Below are positions 18,088 to 25,812 of a stretch of DNA of 64,000 nucleotides, in pieces. A model generated the notes under the pieces. That model saw only the letters and a list, made by a program, of their open reading frames with translations. It was not told the DNA's origin and did not search any database. Origin of the DNA: Pedobacter nyackensis (GTDB lineage Bacteria; Bacteroidota; Bacteroidia; Sphingobacteriales; Sphingobacteriaceae). A program made the translations under genes and the position numbers. Numbering within the stretch: position 1 is the first letter of the stretch; each line of letters begins with the position of its first letter. The stretch spans positions 124,001-188,000 of the forward strand of contig NZ_FWYB01000007.1 in assembly GCF_900176505.1 (NCBI RefSeq), in the 5' to 3' direction.

Positions 18088-18152
18088 ATTATCAAGCTCC
18101 CTTATTAAGTCGAATAGGCTCTAAGTCGAGCCAATAAAATGTCCCTCCTTTC

Positions 18153-19280
18153 TTAACTGTTCGGTAATTTTCCGCCGGTTTTATAAATTTTCATGGTTTC
18201 CTGTGCAGCATCTTTTACCTGCTGTTTTTGTTCCACTAATGAAGTATCATTCAGGATGTCGATCACTCTTTGCTGAGTTTCAATTGCCTTTTTCGTATCG
18301 CCAGCTTTGTAATAAGCTTTTGCCAGATCGGCTACCGCATAAGGATCTTCACTGTCGCATTTAGTGGCTGCCTTTTCCATTAATTTTAGAGCCAGTTTAT
18401 AATCACTGATTTCCTCAGACACAGACTGAAGCGTTAACGGATCGTTTTCATAAATTTTCATCGCTTCCAAAGCGTAAGCATGTGCTTTCTTCACATCAAT
18501 TTGCTCCAGCAACTTGTATTTCTTCCCTGCTAAACTGCCTACACCAAAAGGAGACATTGGCATTAGCTGATCCACTAATTGCAATGCCTTTTTATAATCT
18601 TTAGCATCTTCAGCTGTTTTAAGCGCTTCATTCAAAGCTTTAGACTGCGCTTCAAGTTCCTTTACTTTCAGAGCCAATTTCGCTTTCCCTTCCTCATTGT
18701 AAGTACCCGCAATAACCATTTCCAATGGATCTTCCACTGAAGCAGGATGTCCGATCCAGGCAATTTTGCCAGTCTGATCTATAATGTATGCCACAGGAAT
18801 TCCAAATCTTCCGGAAGCTACCAACCAGGTATTCCACATCACATCTTCACGTACATCGGCTGCTACAATATAATCCATTCCATCTCCTAAGCGACTTACA
18901 AAACGTTCAACTTTAGTAATGTAATCACCGTTCTTATTTTTCCCGGCAATCAATTCTTTCACATTAAAACTGATTACATCTGCATCCTTTTTGTATTTAC
19001 GTGCAACTTCAGATAAATGCGGCATGCTCGCTCTGCATGGTCCACACCAGGTTGCCCAAAACTCCATTACATACACCCTACCCTGTTCAAATTTGGTAAT
19101 GGGCTTGCCTTTAATCCACTTCTCAGCTACTATTGCGGGCGCTGCATCCCCAACTTTTAAGGTAATGGGCGGCCGTTCCGGACGCTTGGCTACAGGAGCA
19201 TTTTGAGCATAAGCGTTTGATAAACTGAGCGCAACTACGGTTAAGAGCGCTACAGTTCCTGATTTAAAAAAATGGTTCAT
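18153..19280 (-). CDS. TlpA-like thioredoxin-fold protein with C-terminal TPR-like region
   Basis: 375 residues. Signal peptide MNHFFKSGTVALLTVVALSL ending AYAQ. A TlpA/AhpC-TSA domain (about 38-200) carries the classical active site WATWCGPC (C79, C82) and a cis-proline segment FGIPVAYI. Residues about 210-370 are helical, with TPR-like repeats (AVADLAKAYYKAGDTKKAI). It is periplasmic, and thiol-disulfide exchange is expected. It stands between fecR (52 bases upstream) and susC, so it is co-expressed with the transporter. Confidence 0.9.
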   Translation of the reverse strand: MNHFFKSGTVALLTVVALSLSNAYAQNAPVAKRPERPPITLKVGDAAPAIVAEKWIKGKPITKFEQGRVYVMEFWATWCGPCRASMPHLSEVARKYKKDADVISFNVKELIAGKNKNGDYITKVERFVSRLGDGMDYIVAADVREDVMWNTWLVASGRFGIPVAYIIDQTGKIAWIGHPASVEDPLEMVIAGTYNEEGKAKLALKVKELEAQSKALNEALKTAEDAKDYKKALQLVDQLMPMSPFGVGSLAGKKYKLLEQIDVKKAHAYALEAMKIYENDPLTLQSVSEEISDYKLALKLMEKAATKCDSEDPYAVADLAKAYYKAGDTKKAIETQQRVIDILNDTSLVEQKQQVKDAAQETMKIYKTGGKLPNS

Positions 19281-19332
19281 TGTTTCGGTTTTTAGGTTTT
19301 ATATAATTGATAATATCTTACTCTACTTTCAA

Positions 19333-20547
19333 CTAAGGCATCACGATCACCCGTTTTTCTACCCCGGGAGATGCGGTATCATCAAGCTTAAAGTGGACTT
19401 TATTTGTTTCCTGCAATACTTTTAAAACTTCTGTTAAATGTTTACTTCTGGATATCGTTCCAACCAGTTCCTCCTCAGTGATATTCCCTTCGTAAACGAT
19501 CTCTACGTTATACCAGCGGGAAATCTGGCGCATAATTGTTTTAATATCCGTATCAAATATGAAGTCGCCATTTTTCCAATCGATTACAGTGGCTGGAACT
19601 ACTTTGATTACTTTAATGAATTCACTGTCTTTTGCAATGATACTTTGCTGGTTAGGTTTTAAAAGCTGGGACGCTGGAATGACCGATGCGGCTGAAACAC
19701 GCACAGAACCTTCAAGTAAGGTAGTTTTTGAGTCTGTCTCATCAGGGTAATTATTGATATTGAAATGCGTTCCCAACACCTCTACCTGTTGTGTTTCCGT
19801 TTTTACGATAAAGGGCATTCTTCTACCTGAGGCGGCATTTACTTTAGCCACTTCAAAATAAGCCTCACCACTCAACTGTACAACACGTTGACTACCTTCA
19901 AACTCAGCAGGATACTTCAAAGTTGATGCGGCATTTAACCAAATCTTCGTTCCATCCGAAAGTATAATCTGGTATTGCCCACCTTTTGGCGTAGTTAATA
20001 CCGCATATTGATTCCTGCTCCTTCCTTCGCTTATGATTTTTGTACCATCGTTATAAGTCAACTCATTGGCTTTTATGATCACACTCTGCTTATCGCCGTT
20101 TAATTCAACGGTCCTGCCATCTGCAAGCGTTAATGTTGCTTTGTTGCTACCCGGGGCAACGTCTTTAGCTACGGCTAAACCATCCACCATTATATTTTCG
20201 CGATCTGTAGAGGTATAAAAATAGCCACCTATCGAAACCACGATTAAAATTGCGGCAGCTGCAGCGATCCATGAATAGCGCCTTTTCTTTTCAACAAGTT
20301 GATCTTCTTTTGCTATTCTTGTCTTTAGGTTTTCAAAAGAATCATTTACCGAATACGGATTCATGATACCTAAGGCTTTCTCTTTTTGATCCGCACTGTT
20401 TAACTCATTAAACAAGTCCTGATTTTCCGGGCTGAAATTCAGCCAGGCTTCCAATTCCGCACTTTCCGATTCAGAGATCGAACCCTTTCTATACCCCGTT
20501 ACCAAATAGATGACGCGTTGTGCCTTTTGAATTTCAGATTGATGCAT
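19333..20547 (-). CDS. FecR-family anti-sigma factor (locus II)
   Basis: 404 residues. Cytoplasmic sigma-binding part (about 1-88), membrane span about 92-110 (SWIAAAAAILIVVSIGGYFY), FecR domain with TTPKGGQYQIILSDGTKIWL and LSGEAYFEV (about 185-285), and a C-terminal DUF4974-like domain (about 320-400, DIKTIMRQISRWYNVEIVYE). It sits 102 bases downstream of its sigma gene. Confidence 0.94.
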   Translation of the reverse strand: MHQSEIQKAQRVIYLVTGYRKGSISESESAELEAWLNFSPENQDLFNELNSADQKEKALGIMNPYSVNDSFENLKTRIAKEDQLVEKKRRYSWIAAAAAILIVVSIGGYFYTSTDRENIMVDGLAVAKDVAPGSNKATLTLADGRTVELNGDKQSVIIKANELTYNDGTKIISEGRSRNQYAVLTTPKGGQYQIILSDGTKIWLNAASTLKYPAEFEGSQRVVQLSGEAYFEVAKVNAASGRRMPFIVKTETQQVEVLGTHFNINNYPDETDSKTTLLEGSVRVSAASVIPASQLLKPNQQSIIAKDSEFIKVIKVVPATVIDWKNGDFIFDTDIKTIMRQISRWYNVEIVYEGNITEEELVGTISRSKHLTEVLKVLQETNKVHFKLDDTASPGVEKRVIVMP

Positions 20548-20649
20548 AAATCCTATAATGTGATCTTCTTTATTTTACAGACAGTACGACATCGATCAGA
20601 AAAAGTACCGAAAAATTAATTTATTTTTTTTGGGGATATAGATTAAAGC

Positions 20650-21216
20650 CTACATGTACATGCAAAGCAATAAAAATCCACTTTTGGAGAGTTTTTGTTT
20701 CAGGAGTTTTACGCCCATGCTTTTTTGATTTTTAACGGTCTGAATAGAAATATCCAGTTCCCGGGCTATCTCATCATTTTTTAAGCCTTCCACGAAACTC
20801 AAACTAATAACCTTTGAGCATTGTACAGGTAATTTATTGATTTCACGATAAATCTCGGCCCATACTTCTGTACGAATCATTTGTTCGATAAAATCAGCGT
20901 CCGGCGCTGCTCCTTTGGCTACTAAAATATGTCGGTCTTCTGCCCGCTTAGCGATTTTTAAAAAATCCAGGCAGGAATTCCGGGTGGCTACGTATAAAGC
21001 AGATTGTGCATGTTGGATACTCTCAAATAATTCCTTTTGACGCCATAGCTTAAGAAATAAGTTGTTTATTACATCTTCTGCATCTTCCTGGTCGATATAT
21101 TTTCGGGCGAAGTAACATAAAGGCGCAAAATAACTCCGATACATTTCTTCAAATGCATCCTCATTTCCCATGTCGATAGGTGCTCTGTTTGTTATTGAAG
21201 CTGTTTCCATTTTCAC
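20650..21216 (-). CDS. ECF RNA polymerase sigma factor (locus II)
   Basis: 188 residues. Sigma-70 region 2 (about 23-90, EAFEEMYRSYFAPLCYFARKY then DAEDVINNLFLKLWRQ) and region 4 (about 128-180, FVEGLKNDEIARELDISIQT). It is the first gene of a five-gene minus-strand operon. Upstream lies the long nested palindrome at 21329-21524. Confidence 0.94.
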   Translation of the reverse strand: MKMETASITNRAPIDMGNEDAFEEMYRSYFAPLCYFARKYIDQEDAEDVINNLFLKLWRQKELFESIQHAQSALYVATRNSCLDFLKIAKRAEDRHILVAKGAAPDADFIEQMIRTEVWAEIYREINKLPVQCSKVISLSFVEGLKNDEIARELDISIQTVKNQKSMGVKLLKQKLSKSGFLLLCMYM

Positions 21217-21328
21217 AGCAAGGTTTAATTATAGCCAAGCGAATATACATTTTAATATTAAAAACACACCCTTTCCCTTCCTGATATGAGGACTCATAAA
21301 GGTCTGATATGGGTTTTGGCAGCCTCCG

Positions 21329-21524
21329 TAATGACTACTACTTGACTACAACTAAAGGACTATTAAATTACGAGGTTGGAATATCCTTGCTATATCATTG
21401 CGCTATCCTTGCGTTATCATTGCTATATCCTCCAGATAAGTCAATGATATAGAAAGGATAATCCAAGGATATTCCAACCCAGTACTTTAGTACTAGTCTG
21501 ATAGTACTGATCTAGTAGTCATTA
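21329..21524. repeat. Long nested palindrome (about 196 bp) in the sigma/araC spacer
   Basis: Three perfect inverted-repeat pairs are nested symmetrically: TAATGACTACTA at 21329-21340 with 21513-21524 (12 bp), GGTTGGAATATCCTTG at 21374-21389 with 21464-21479 (16 bp), and CTATATCATTG at 21390-21400 with 21442-21452 (11 bp). A fourth pair with one mismatch (21351-21361 with 21481-21491) lies between the first two. The central loop has short direct repeats of TATCATTG and GCTATCCTT type. No coding potential is apparent. It could be a miniature inverted-repeat element, a structured RNA or a cruciform site. Confidence 0.7.
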
Positions 21525-21718
21525 TAGACTCCATCAGGACTCTTCCCGAAATCTATACCGACAGTATGTTTTTATATTCTTTAAGTCAATTATTTACGTT
21601 AAAGTCAAAAGTGAGTTCAGCAAAAAAGTGATAATTGCGTTCATCTAATTAAAAATCAATGATCTAACTTTAATCATTATAAAATTAACAAGGCTTTTTA
21701 CTAAAAAACTTAAAGCTC

Positions 21719-22693
21719 ATGCTTTCACAAATTGAATTAAATTTACCACAACCAACAACAACCCCGTCATTCGACGAGGTGAAAAATCTGAGCAAATTCC
21801 CATTGAAGATGGCTCAGGCCCACCACATTACGGCACAGGAAGGTACGTTACTTATGCAGTCGGTCAGTCATTACCTCGCACACATTCAACTGTATGAATA
21901 TAGAATCAGCGACCATTACATTATTGATTTCGAAGTTCCAGAGCCTTCCTTTTTTATCACGGCTATCATTGAGGGCAGGTCAGTACTACACAATGAATCC
22001 GGGGAAGTCATATCTGAAATCGCAGGAAACACCTGCAGACTAACCTATTTAGCCGCAGGCAAATACCAACAGCGCCTTATTGTTGGCGACCATAAGATGC
22101 TGATCATTGCACTAAAGCCGGAATGGTTGACAAACAAGTATGGAGATCATGAAGAAATGCGTGATTTTATTGCCAGTTATAATATTGACGGAAAGCAATC
22201 TATGAGTTTACCGGATTTCAATCTGGCTCCACATGCTTTTAATGCGCTTAAAAAACTAAATGAGGGTAAAGATTTCGATATTGACATCCATCTTTTCACC
22301 AATGATTGCCTCAAAAGATACCTGAACAAATTACAAGCTAAAACGGTAAACGCCTCCTATCAGGAAACTAAGGCTAAAGAAATTGCTGAATTTATAAATC
22401 AAAATTTTACGACCAAAATCGTAGATGATGAAGATGAGCTGGCCAGGCGCTTTATGACTTCTAAAATTACGCTGACCAGATTGGCCAAACGGCACTTCGG
22501 CAGGCCCCTGCATAAACAGGTGATCGAGTTACGTATGTTAACCGCTTTAAAGATGCTGATGTTGACAAAAAAGACCATACAGGAAATTGCCCAACACATT
22601 GGTTACGAAGACTCACACTATTTTAGCCGCGCTTTTAAGAAGAGATTCGGCGTATCACCTAATGAGGTAAGGATAAGCACATTACGATCATAA
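21719..22693 (+). CDS. AraC-family transcriptional regulator
   Basis: 324 residues. The N-terminal about 200 residues are not a recognised sensor fold but include a cupin-like beta-rich part (EVPEPSFFITAIIEGRSVLHN). The C-terminal HTH_18 domain (about 225-320) has two helix-turn-helices, the second with IGYEDSHYFSRAFKKRFGVSP. It is the only plus-strand gene between locus II and the duplicated locus, and its stop is followed directly by the conserved leader of copy A. It may regulate that operon, but this is inference. Confidence 0.9.
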   Translation: MLSQIELNLPQPTTTPSFDEVKNLSKFPLKMAQAHHITAQEGTLLMQSVSHYLAHIQLYEYRISDHYIIDFEVPEPSFFITAIIEGRSVLHNESGEVISEIAGNTCRLTYLAAGKYQQRLIVGDHKMLIIALKPEWLTNKYGDHEEMRDFIASYNIDGKQSMSLPDFNLAPHAFNALKKLNEGKDFDIDIHLFTNDCLKRYLNKLQAKTVNASYQETKAKEIAEFINQNFTTKIVDDEDELARRFMTSKITLTRLAKRHFGRPLHKQVIELRMLTALKMLMLTKKTIQEIAQHIGYEDSHYFSRAFKKRFGVSPNEVRISTLRS

Positions 22694-22701
22694 AATAGGT
22701 G

Positions 22702-22821
22702 GACTTTACTGACAACCCATCATTTAAAACTTCAGTTTTTTTGAGCGGAAAATCCATTGGAACGAAAAAAAATAGTCCTCAAATTTGGTATAACAAAACG
22801 GAAATATAAATAAAGAAAACT
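22702..22821 (+). promoter_or_regulatory. Conserved leader and candidate promoter, copy A
   Basis: About 110 bases here match the leader at 34513-34620 closely by eye. A candidate Bacteroidota promoter is TTGG at 22757-22760, a 19-base spacer and CAAATTTG at 22780-22787 (consensus TTTG-N19-TAnnTTTG). Start of transcription would be near 22794, giving a short leader for the gene at 22822. The block upstream of the promoter is also conserved and may hold an operator. Confidence 0.5.
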
Positions 22822-23295
22822 ATGAGTAACACCGGTGAAATTTATTTAGTAGTACCAAAAGGTTACGATTCTATAGCGGATGTATATGCTTGCTTTGATT
22901 CAGAAGTTAAAGCTGAGGCTTTTGTAAAAAGGTTTAAAACTATCGCTGCTTACCAGGTGATTACGTTAACGTTAAACCCGGAGTACTATAGTCATAAATA
23001 TATGGATCCGTATTACATCAAGATTGGGAAGAACAATTCCGAACCGGTTGCGAGTTATATTGCTGATACCCTTGGAGAAGCTGAAGAGGCGGTTATTGAA
23101 AAATTTGAAACCATTTTTTATGAAAACCATGGTATTGATCGGGGTCACTTTGCGATGTACCTGTTTGCAGCGGATGAAAAATCTGCCATTGAAAAAGTAA
23201 TGGCGGTTAGAAATGCCATCATCGCGCAGGGCGAATGGCTGGCAGCCTGGGAAAGATATAGAGCAAAGATGTCAAATTCAATTATAGAATTTTAA
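22822..23295 (+). CDS. Hypothetical cytoplasmic protein of copy A
   Basis: 157 residues, not recognised. No signal peptide or membrane segment. It may have two related halves: each has a beta strand of the YLVVPKG or FAMYLFAADE kind, then a helix with a KAEAFVKRF- or KSAIEKVMAV-like pattern, which suggests two small alpha/beta modules. It lies between the conserved leader and the hairpin terminator of copy A; copy B has no gene at this point. It is therefore either an insertion in A or a loss in B. Confidence 0.7.
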   Translation: MSNTGEIYLVVPKGYDSIADVYACFDSEVKAEAFVKRFKTIAAYQVITLTLNPEYYSHKYMDPYYIKIGKNNSEPVASYIADTLGEAEEAVIEKFETIFYENHGIDRGHFAMYLFAADEKSAIEKVMAVRNAIIAQGEWLAAWERYRAKMSNSIIEF

Positions 23296-23340
23296 ATACA
23301 CAAACGAACTGATTTAAATAACCTAATTAAACCAAACTGA

Positions 23341-23391
23341 AATGAGTTACATCAGCACACAGTCTCACCAAGCCTTAATTATCGTTTTTTA
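23341..23391 (+). other. Possible 16-codon mini-ORF before the terminator
   Basis: An ATG after AACTGAA opens a 16-residue frame (MSYISTQSHQALIIVF) that stops ten bases before the hairpin terminator. There is nothing comparable in copy B. It could be a leader peptide or chance. Confidence 0.2.
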
Positions 23392-23400
23392 AATCCTCAA

Positions 23401-23443
23401 GGGGCCACGGGCTAATTTAAGGGGATTAGCCCGGGCCTTTTTT
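23401..23443 (+). terminator. Intrinsic terminator or attenuator, copy A
   Basis: CGGGCTAAT pairs with ATTAGCCCG, extended by GGCC/GGCC, and is followed by six T. The same hairpin is found at 34632-34673 in copy B, upstream of the first peptide gene there. It stands between the 157-residue gene and the MauE-like gene, so downstream expression needs readthrough or another promoter. Confidence 0.8.
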
Positions 23444-23527
23444 GCCGATCCGATGTTTGCAGCTATATGCTGGTCGAAATATAAAGAGTAATCAAATTGA
23501 AAATTAGTTCATGAAAAAATTATCAAA

Positions 23528-23998
23528 ATGGAAACTACAATAAATAAACGATCACGATTCCATATTTCGGATAAGACTAAAAGAACCATTGTTGACATCA
23601 TAGCGTATTTGTATGTACTCCTGTTTTTATATGCTGCAACAAGCAAGCTGATAGAGTATGATAAATCCCTGCTTCAGATGAGTAAATCACCCATCATCAC
23701 AGATTATGCGCATATATTGGGCTGGTTCGTGCCAACCTTGGAAATCATCATCTCTATGATGCTGCTCATTAAAAGAACAATATTGCTGGGATTATATACT
23801 GCTTTTACATTGATGTGCCTATTTACCGCTTATATCTACGCGATTTTGAATTATAGTGATCACATCCCCTGCTCTTGCGGTGGTGTACTAGCACAGCTCG
23901 GATGGAACGAACATTTGATATTCAACATTGCATTTATAGCACTGGCATTAATAGGAATCTTATTACAAGCAAAAATTGAAGAAAAAAAGGCAAAATAG
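23528..23998 (+). CDS. MauE/DoxX-type redox-associated membrane protein, copy A
   Basis: 156 residues with four predicted membrane helices (about 22-42, 60-82, 86-108 and 128-147). A conserved motif IPCSCGG (C115, C117) sits at the start of the last loop. Family members supply or pass thiol-redox equivalents across the membrane (MauE in methylamine dehydrogenase maturation). The paralogue at 34951-35418 keeps both cysteines at the same positions. It is encoded 91 bases before an exported Cys-pair peptide. Its partner may be that peptide or the TlpA-like protein of the facing operon; this is inference. Confidence 0.85.
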   Translation: METTINKRSRFHISDKTKRTIVDIIAYLYVLLFLYAATSKLIEYDKSLLQMSKSPIITDYAHILGWFVPTLEIIISMMLLIKRTILLGLYTAFTLMCLFTAYIYAILNYSDHIPCSCGGVLAQLGWNEHLIFNIAFIALALIGILLQAKIEEKKAK

Positions 23999-24014
23999 CC
24001 TTACAAAATATTCA

Positions 24015-24089
24015 TTGGCCAATTGAATCAGGGAAAGCCGAAAACCTGCAACCAAAAGAGTAGGCATTAAAAATCACAAAAATAAAATT
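24015..24089 (+). promoter_or_regulatory. Conserved peptide-gene leader element, copy A
   Basis: The 50-odd bases from TTGGCCAATTGAATCAGGG through CCGAAAACCTG to GAGTAGGC recur nearly unchanged at 35425-35475 before the second peptide gene of copy B. It includes a near-palindrome centred on TTGGCCAA and a possible CAGG/CCTG stem. It may be an RNA element or protein site. No known riboswitch class was recognised. Confidence 0.45.
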
Positions 24090-24311
24090 ATGAAAAAATT
24101 ATTTTTTACCGCTCTTGTTGCAGTAGTTGCAGTAGGCGGTGCTTATGCTCAAGTTATTCCAGTGTCAATAAATCAAGGTGGCCCTCAAACCGGGACTTGT
24201 GAATCTTCAGGTGATCCATCATGTGCGGTAGAGAATACTTACTATATTCCAGACGAAAGTACTGCATATACCGCTGCAGAATTGGCTGGTACATTCTACA
24301 ATGAACTTTAG
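24090..24311 (+). CDS. Exported Cys-pair peptide, copy A
   Basis: 73 residues. Signal peptide MKKLFFTALVAVVAVGGAYA followed by Q. The mature part carries GGP-x4-C-x5-P-x-C-x2-E, the same spacing as in the peptides at 34711 and 35498, then an unrelated acidic tail rich in Tyr and Ala. The two cysteines are the only ones and likely form a disulfide. It resembles short Bacteroidota exported peptides grouped as DUF6520, but that assignment is uncertain. It follows the MauE-like gene and is followed by a hairpin at 24319-24346. Confidence 0.75.
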   Translation: MKKLFFTALVAVVAVGGAYAQVIPVSINQGGPQTGTCESSGDPSCAVENTYYIPDESTAYTAAELAGTFYNEL

Positions 24312-24318
24312 TAATTCT

Positions 24319-24346
24319 TTTGGGGTTGGCAATTGCTAACCCCAAA
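24319..24346 (+). terminator. Hairpin after the copy A peptide gene
   Basis: A 12-bp stem with one G-T wobble (TTTGGGGTTGGC with GCTAACCCCAAA), loop AATT, eight bases after the peptide stop. The T tract is weak, so it may protect the 3' end or attenuate rather than fully stop transcription. Confidence 0.55.
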
Positions 24347-24708
24347 CTTATTATTTATCATATTTGACGGGTAATAATTCTATTAATCATTAAGTTAATG
24401 GCATTAATATACATCCAAAAAGAGAAGGCCTTTAGAAATTTCCGATTAATATCACAGGAGTTCGCAATCGGCATTCTCTTAATAAATGATTGGTATAAAT
24501 ATTTATGCCGAAAACTTATTAAAAAGGCAATCCACGCTCCAAGCAGCCAATCGAACTTACAGATTGAAAAACACAGAACAACATTGGTTATATAACGATT
24601 GCAAAAGCAACATAACAATAACTAAAACGCGATTAACATCCTGGTTAAATTTGGAATAAGATATAAAGATTAGAACTAAACTGACTGCACACCATTAAAT
24701 GATTACAC
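24347..24708. other. Gene-free spacer of about 360 bases
   Basis: AT-rich sequence between the peptide terminator and the propeller-like gene. Open frames of 65-86 codons exist on both strands, but none has recognisable motifs or a counterpart in copy B, where the equivalent spacer is only 69 bases. It may be an eroded gene or a lost second peptide, or it may hold a promoter for the next gene. Nothing further is visible. Confidence 0.4.
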
Positions 24709-25809
24709 ATGAAAAAAACACTTAACTCATTATTGAGAATAACTGTTATAACTGCATTTATATCAACTATTGCACTCTTGTTAATGTATTGGTCACTCAA
24801 AAAAAACGAGGTTAATAACGGATTTAATCGCAATATTTTAGCCCATCCACTCAATTTGTTATCACAAATCAAACTTGATTCTAAACAATATCGTTTTTCT
24901 AATTCAAATCGAGACGAAATTATTATTTACGATTTCGTTAACCCCAATAAAATATCGAGAATATCATATGTTGAAAATAAATATAGTCTTGTTCACACCA
25001 AAATTCCAAAGATTCCTAAATTCTCTGGACCAGGCTACGCATTTTTTGATGGAAACGAAATAAGTATAATAAACAGATACTCTTCAGCAATTTACAAAAT
25101 AAGACCCGGCGATGCTAATTATAGACAAAGGAGGCTAGATAGTGTCGTTATAAGTCATGTTGAATCCTTATCAAATAGAATATTTGTATTAATGGTACCT
25201 GAAATTAAGAAGGACAGTACAGTATTAAGAATTATCAAAAAAACTGATTTGAAAGGAGCAGAACTTAAAAGGTATTCCCCACAAGGACAAAGCGATCAAT
25301 TCTTCTCTAATGATGGGTTTTACTCGTATGATAAGGCAAGTGAACGTATTATTTATGGTTATTTTTACAGGGGGGAATTTCTGTGTCTAGATACAAATCT
25401 AAATTTACTCTACAAAGCTAACACTATTGACACTAATAAAACGGCTCAAGTATATACAATAAAAAGAACAGTACCGATAGGTAATAAGTTTACATCCAGA
25501 TATACTCAAACGAAACCGCCAAAATTCATTAATAAGTCCATCTCAATCTCCAATGGTGTTTTATATATTCAATCACTTTTAAAGGCCGACAACCAATCAG
25601 CTGAAGACTTCAAAAACAATTACATAGTTGACTCATATTCTATTGAGAAAGGAATTTACATCAACAGCTTTTATATCCCACGAATTAAAGGTAAGTCATT
25701 ATCATATTTTAAAGTATTTTATAATAATCTTTATGCTATCTATGGAGATATTCTTCTTATATATAAAATTTCATTTAATAACCATGGGGCGCTCGCGTTT
25801 GCACCTTAA
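24709..25809 (+). CDS. Membrane-anchored beta-propeller-like protein, copy A
   Basis: 366 residues. One N-terminal membrane segment (about 9-29, LLRITVITAFISTIALLLMYW), then a beta-rich periplasmic body with repeated patterns of the kind IYKIRPGD, YDKASERIIYGYFYRGEFLCLDTNL and SYSIEKGIYINSFYIPRIKG. This resembles six-bladed or TolB-like propellers, but no named family is certain. The paralogue at 35792 shares YYRGEFxCLDT, the LKADNxxxEDFxN segment and the FYxPR motif. The C-terminal ten residues (HGALAFAP end) have no match in the paralogue. The stop lies 3 bases from the stop of the facing susD gene. Confidence 0.75.
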   Translation: MKKTLNSLLRITVITAFISTIALLLMYWSLKKNEVNNGFNRNILAHPLNLLSQIKLDSKQYRFSNSNRDEIIIYDFVNPNKISRISYVENKYSLVHTKIPKIPKFSGPGYAFFDGNEISIINRYSSAIYKIRPGDANYRQRRLDSVVISHVESLSNRIFVLMVPEIKKDSTVLRIIKKTDLKGAELKRYSPQGQSDQFFSNDGFYSYDKASERIIYGYFYRGEFLCLDTNLNLLYKANTIDTNKTAQVYTIKRTVPIGNKFTSRYTQTKPPKFINKSISISNGVLYIQSLLKADNQSAEDFKNNYIVDSYSIEKGIYINSFYIPRIKGKSLSYFKVFYNNLYAIYGDILLIYKISFNNHGALAFAP

Positions 25810-25812
25810 TTT

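Noticed and set aside
24015..24089. Cobalamin or other known riboswitch before the peptide gene
   Set aside because: Some short words are reminiscent, but the element is too short and lacks the required boxes; treated as an unassigned conserved element.
24358..24618. Open frames of 65 and 86 codons on both strands after the copy A peptide gene
   Set aside because: No signal peptide, motif, or counterpart in copy B; recorded as spacer instead.
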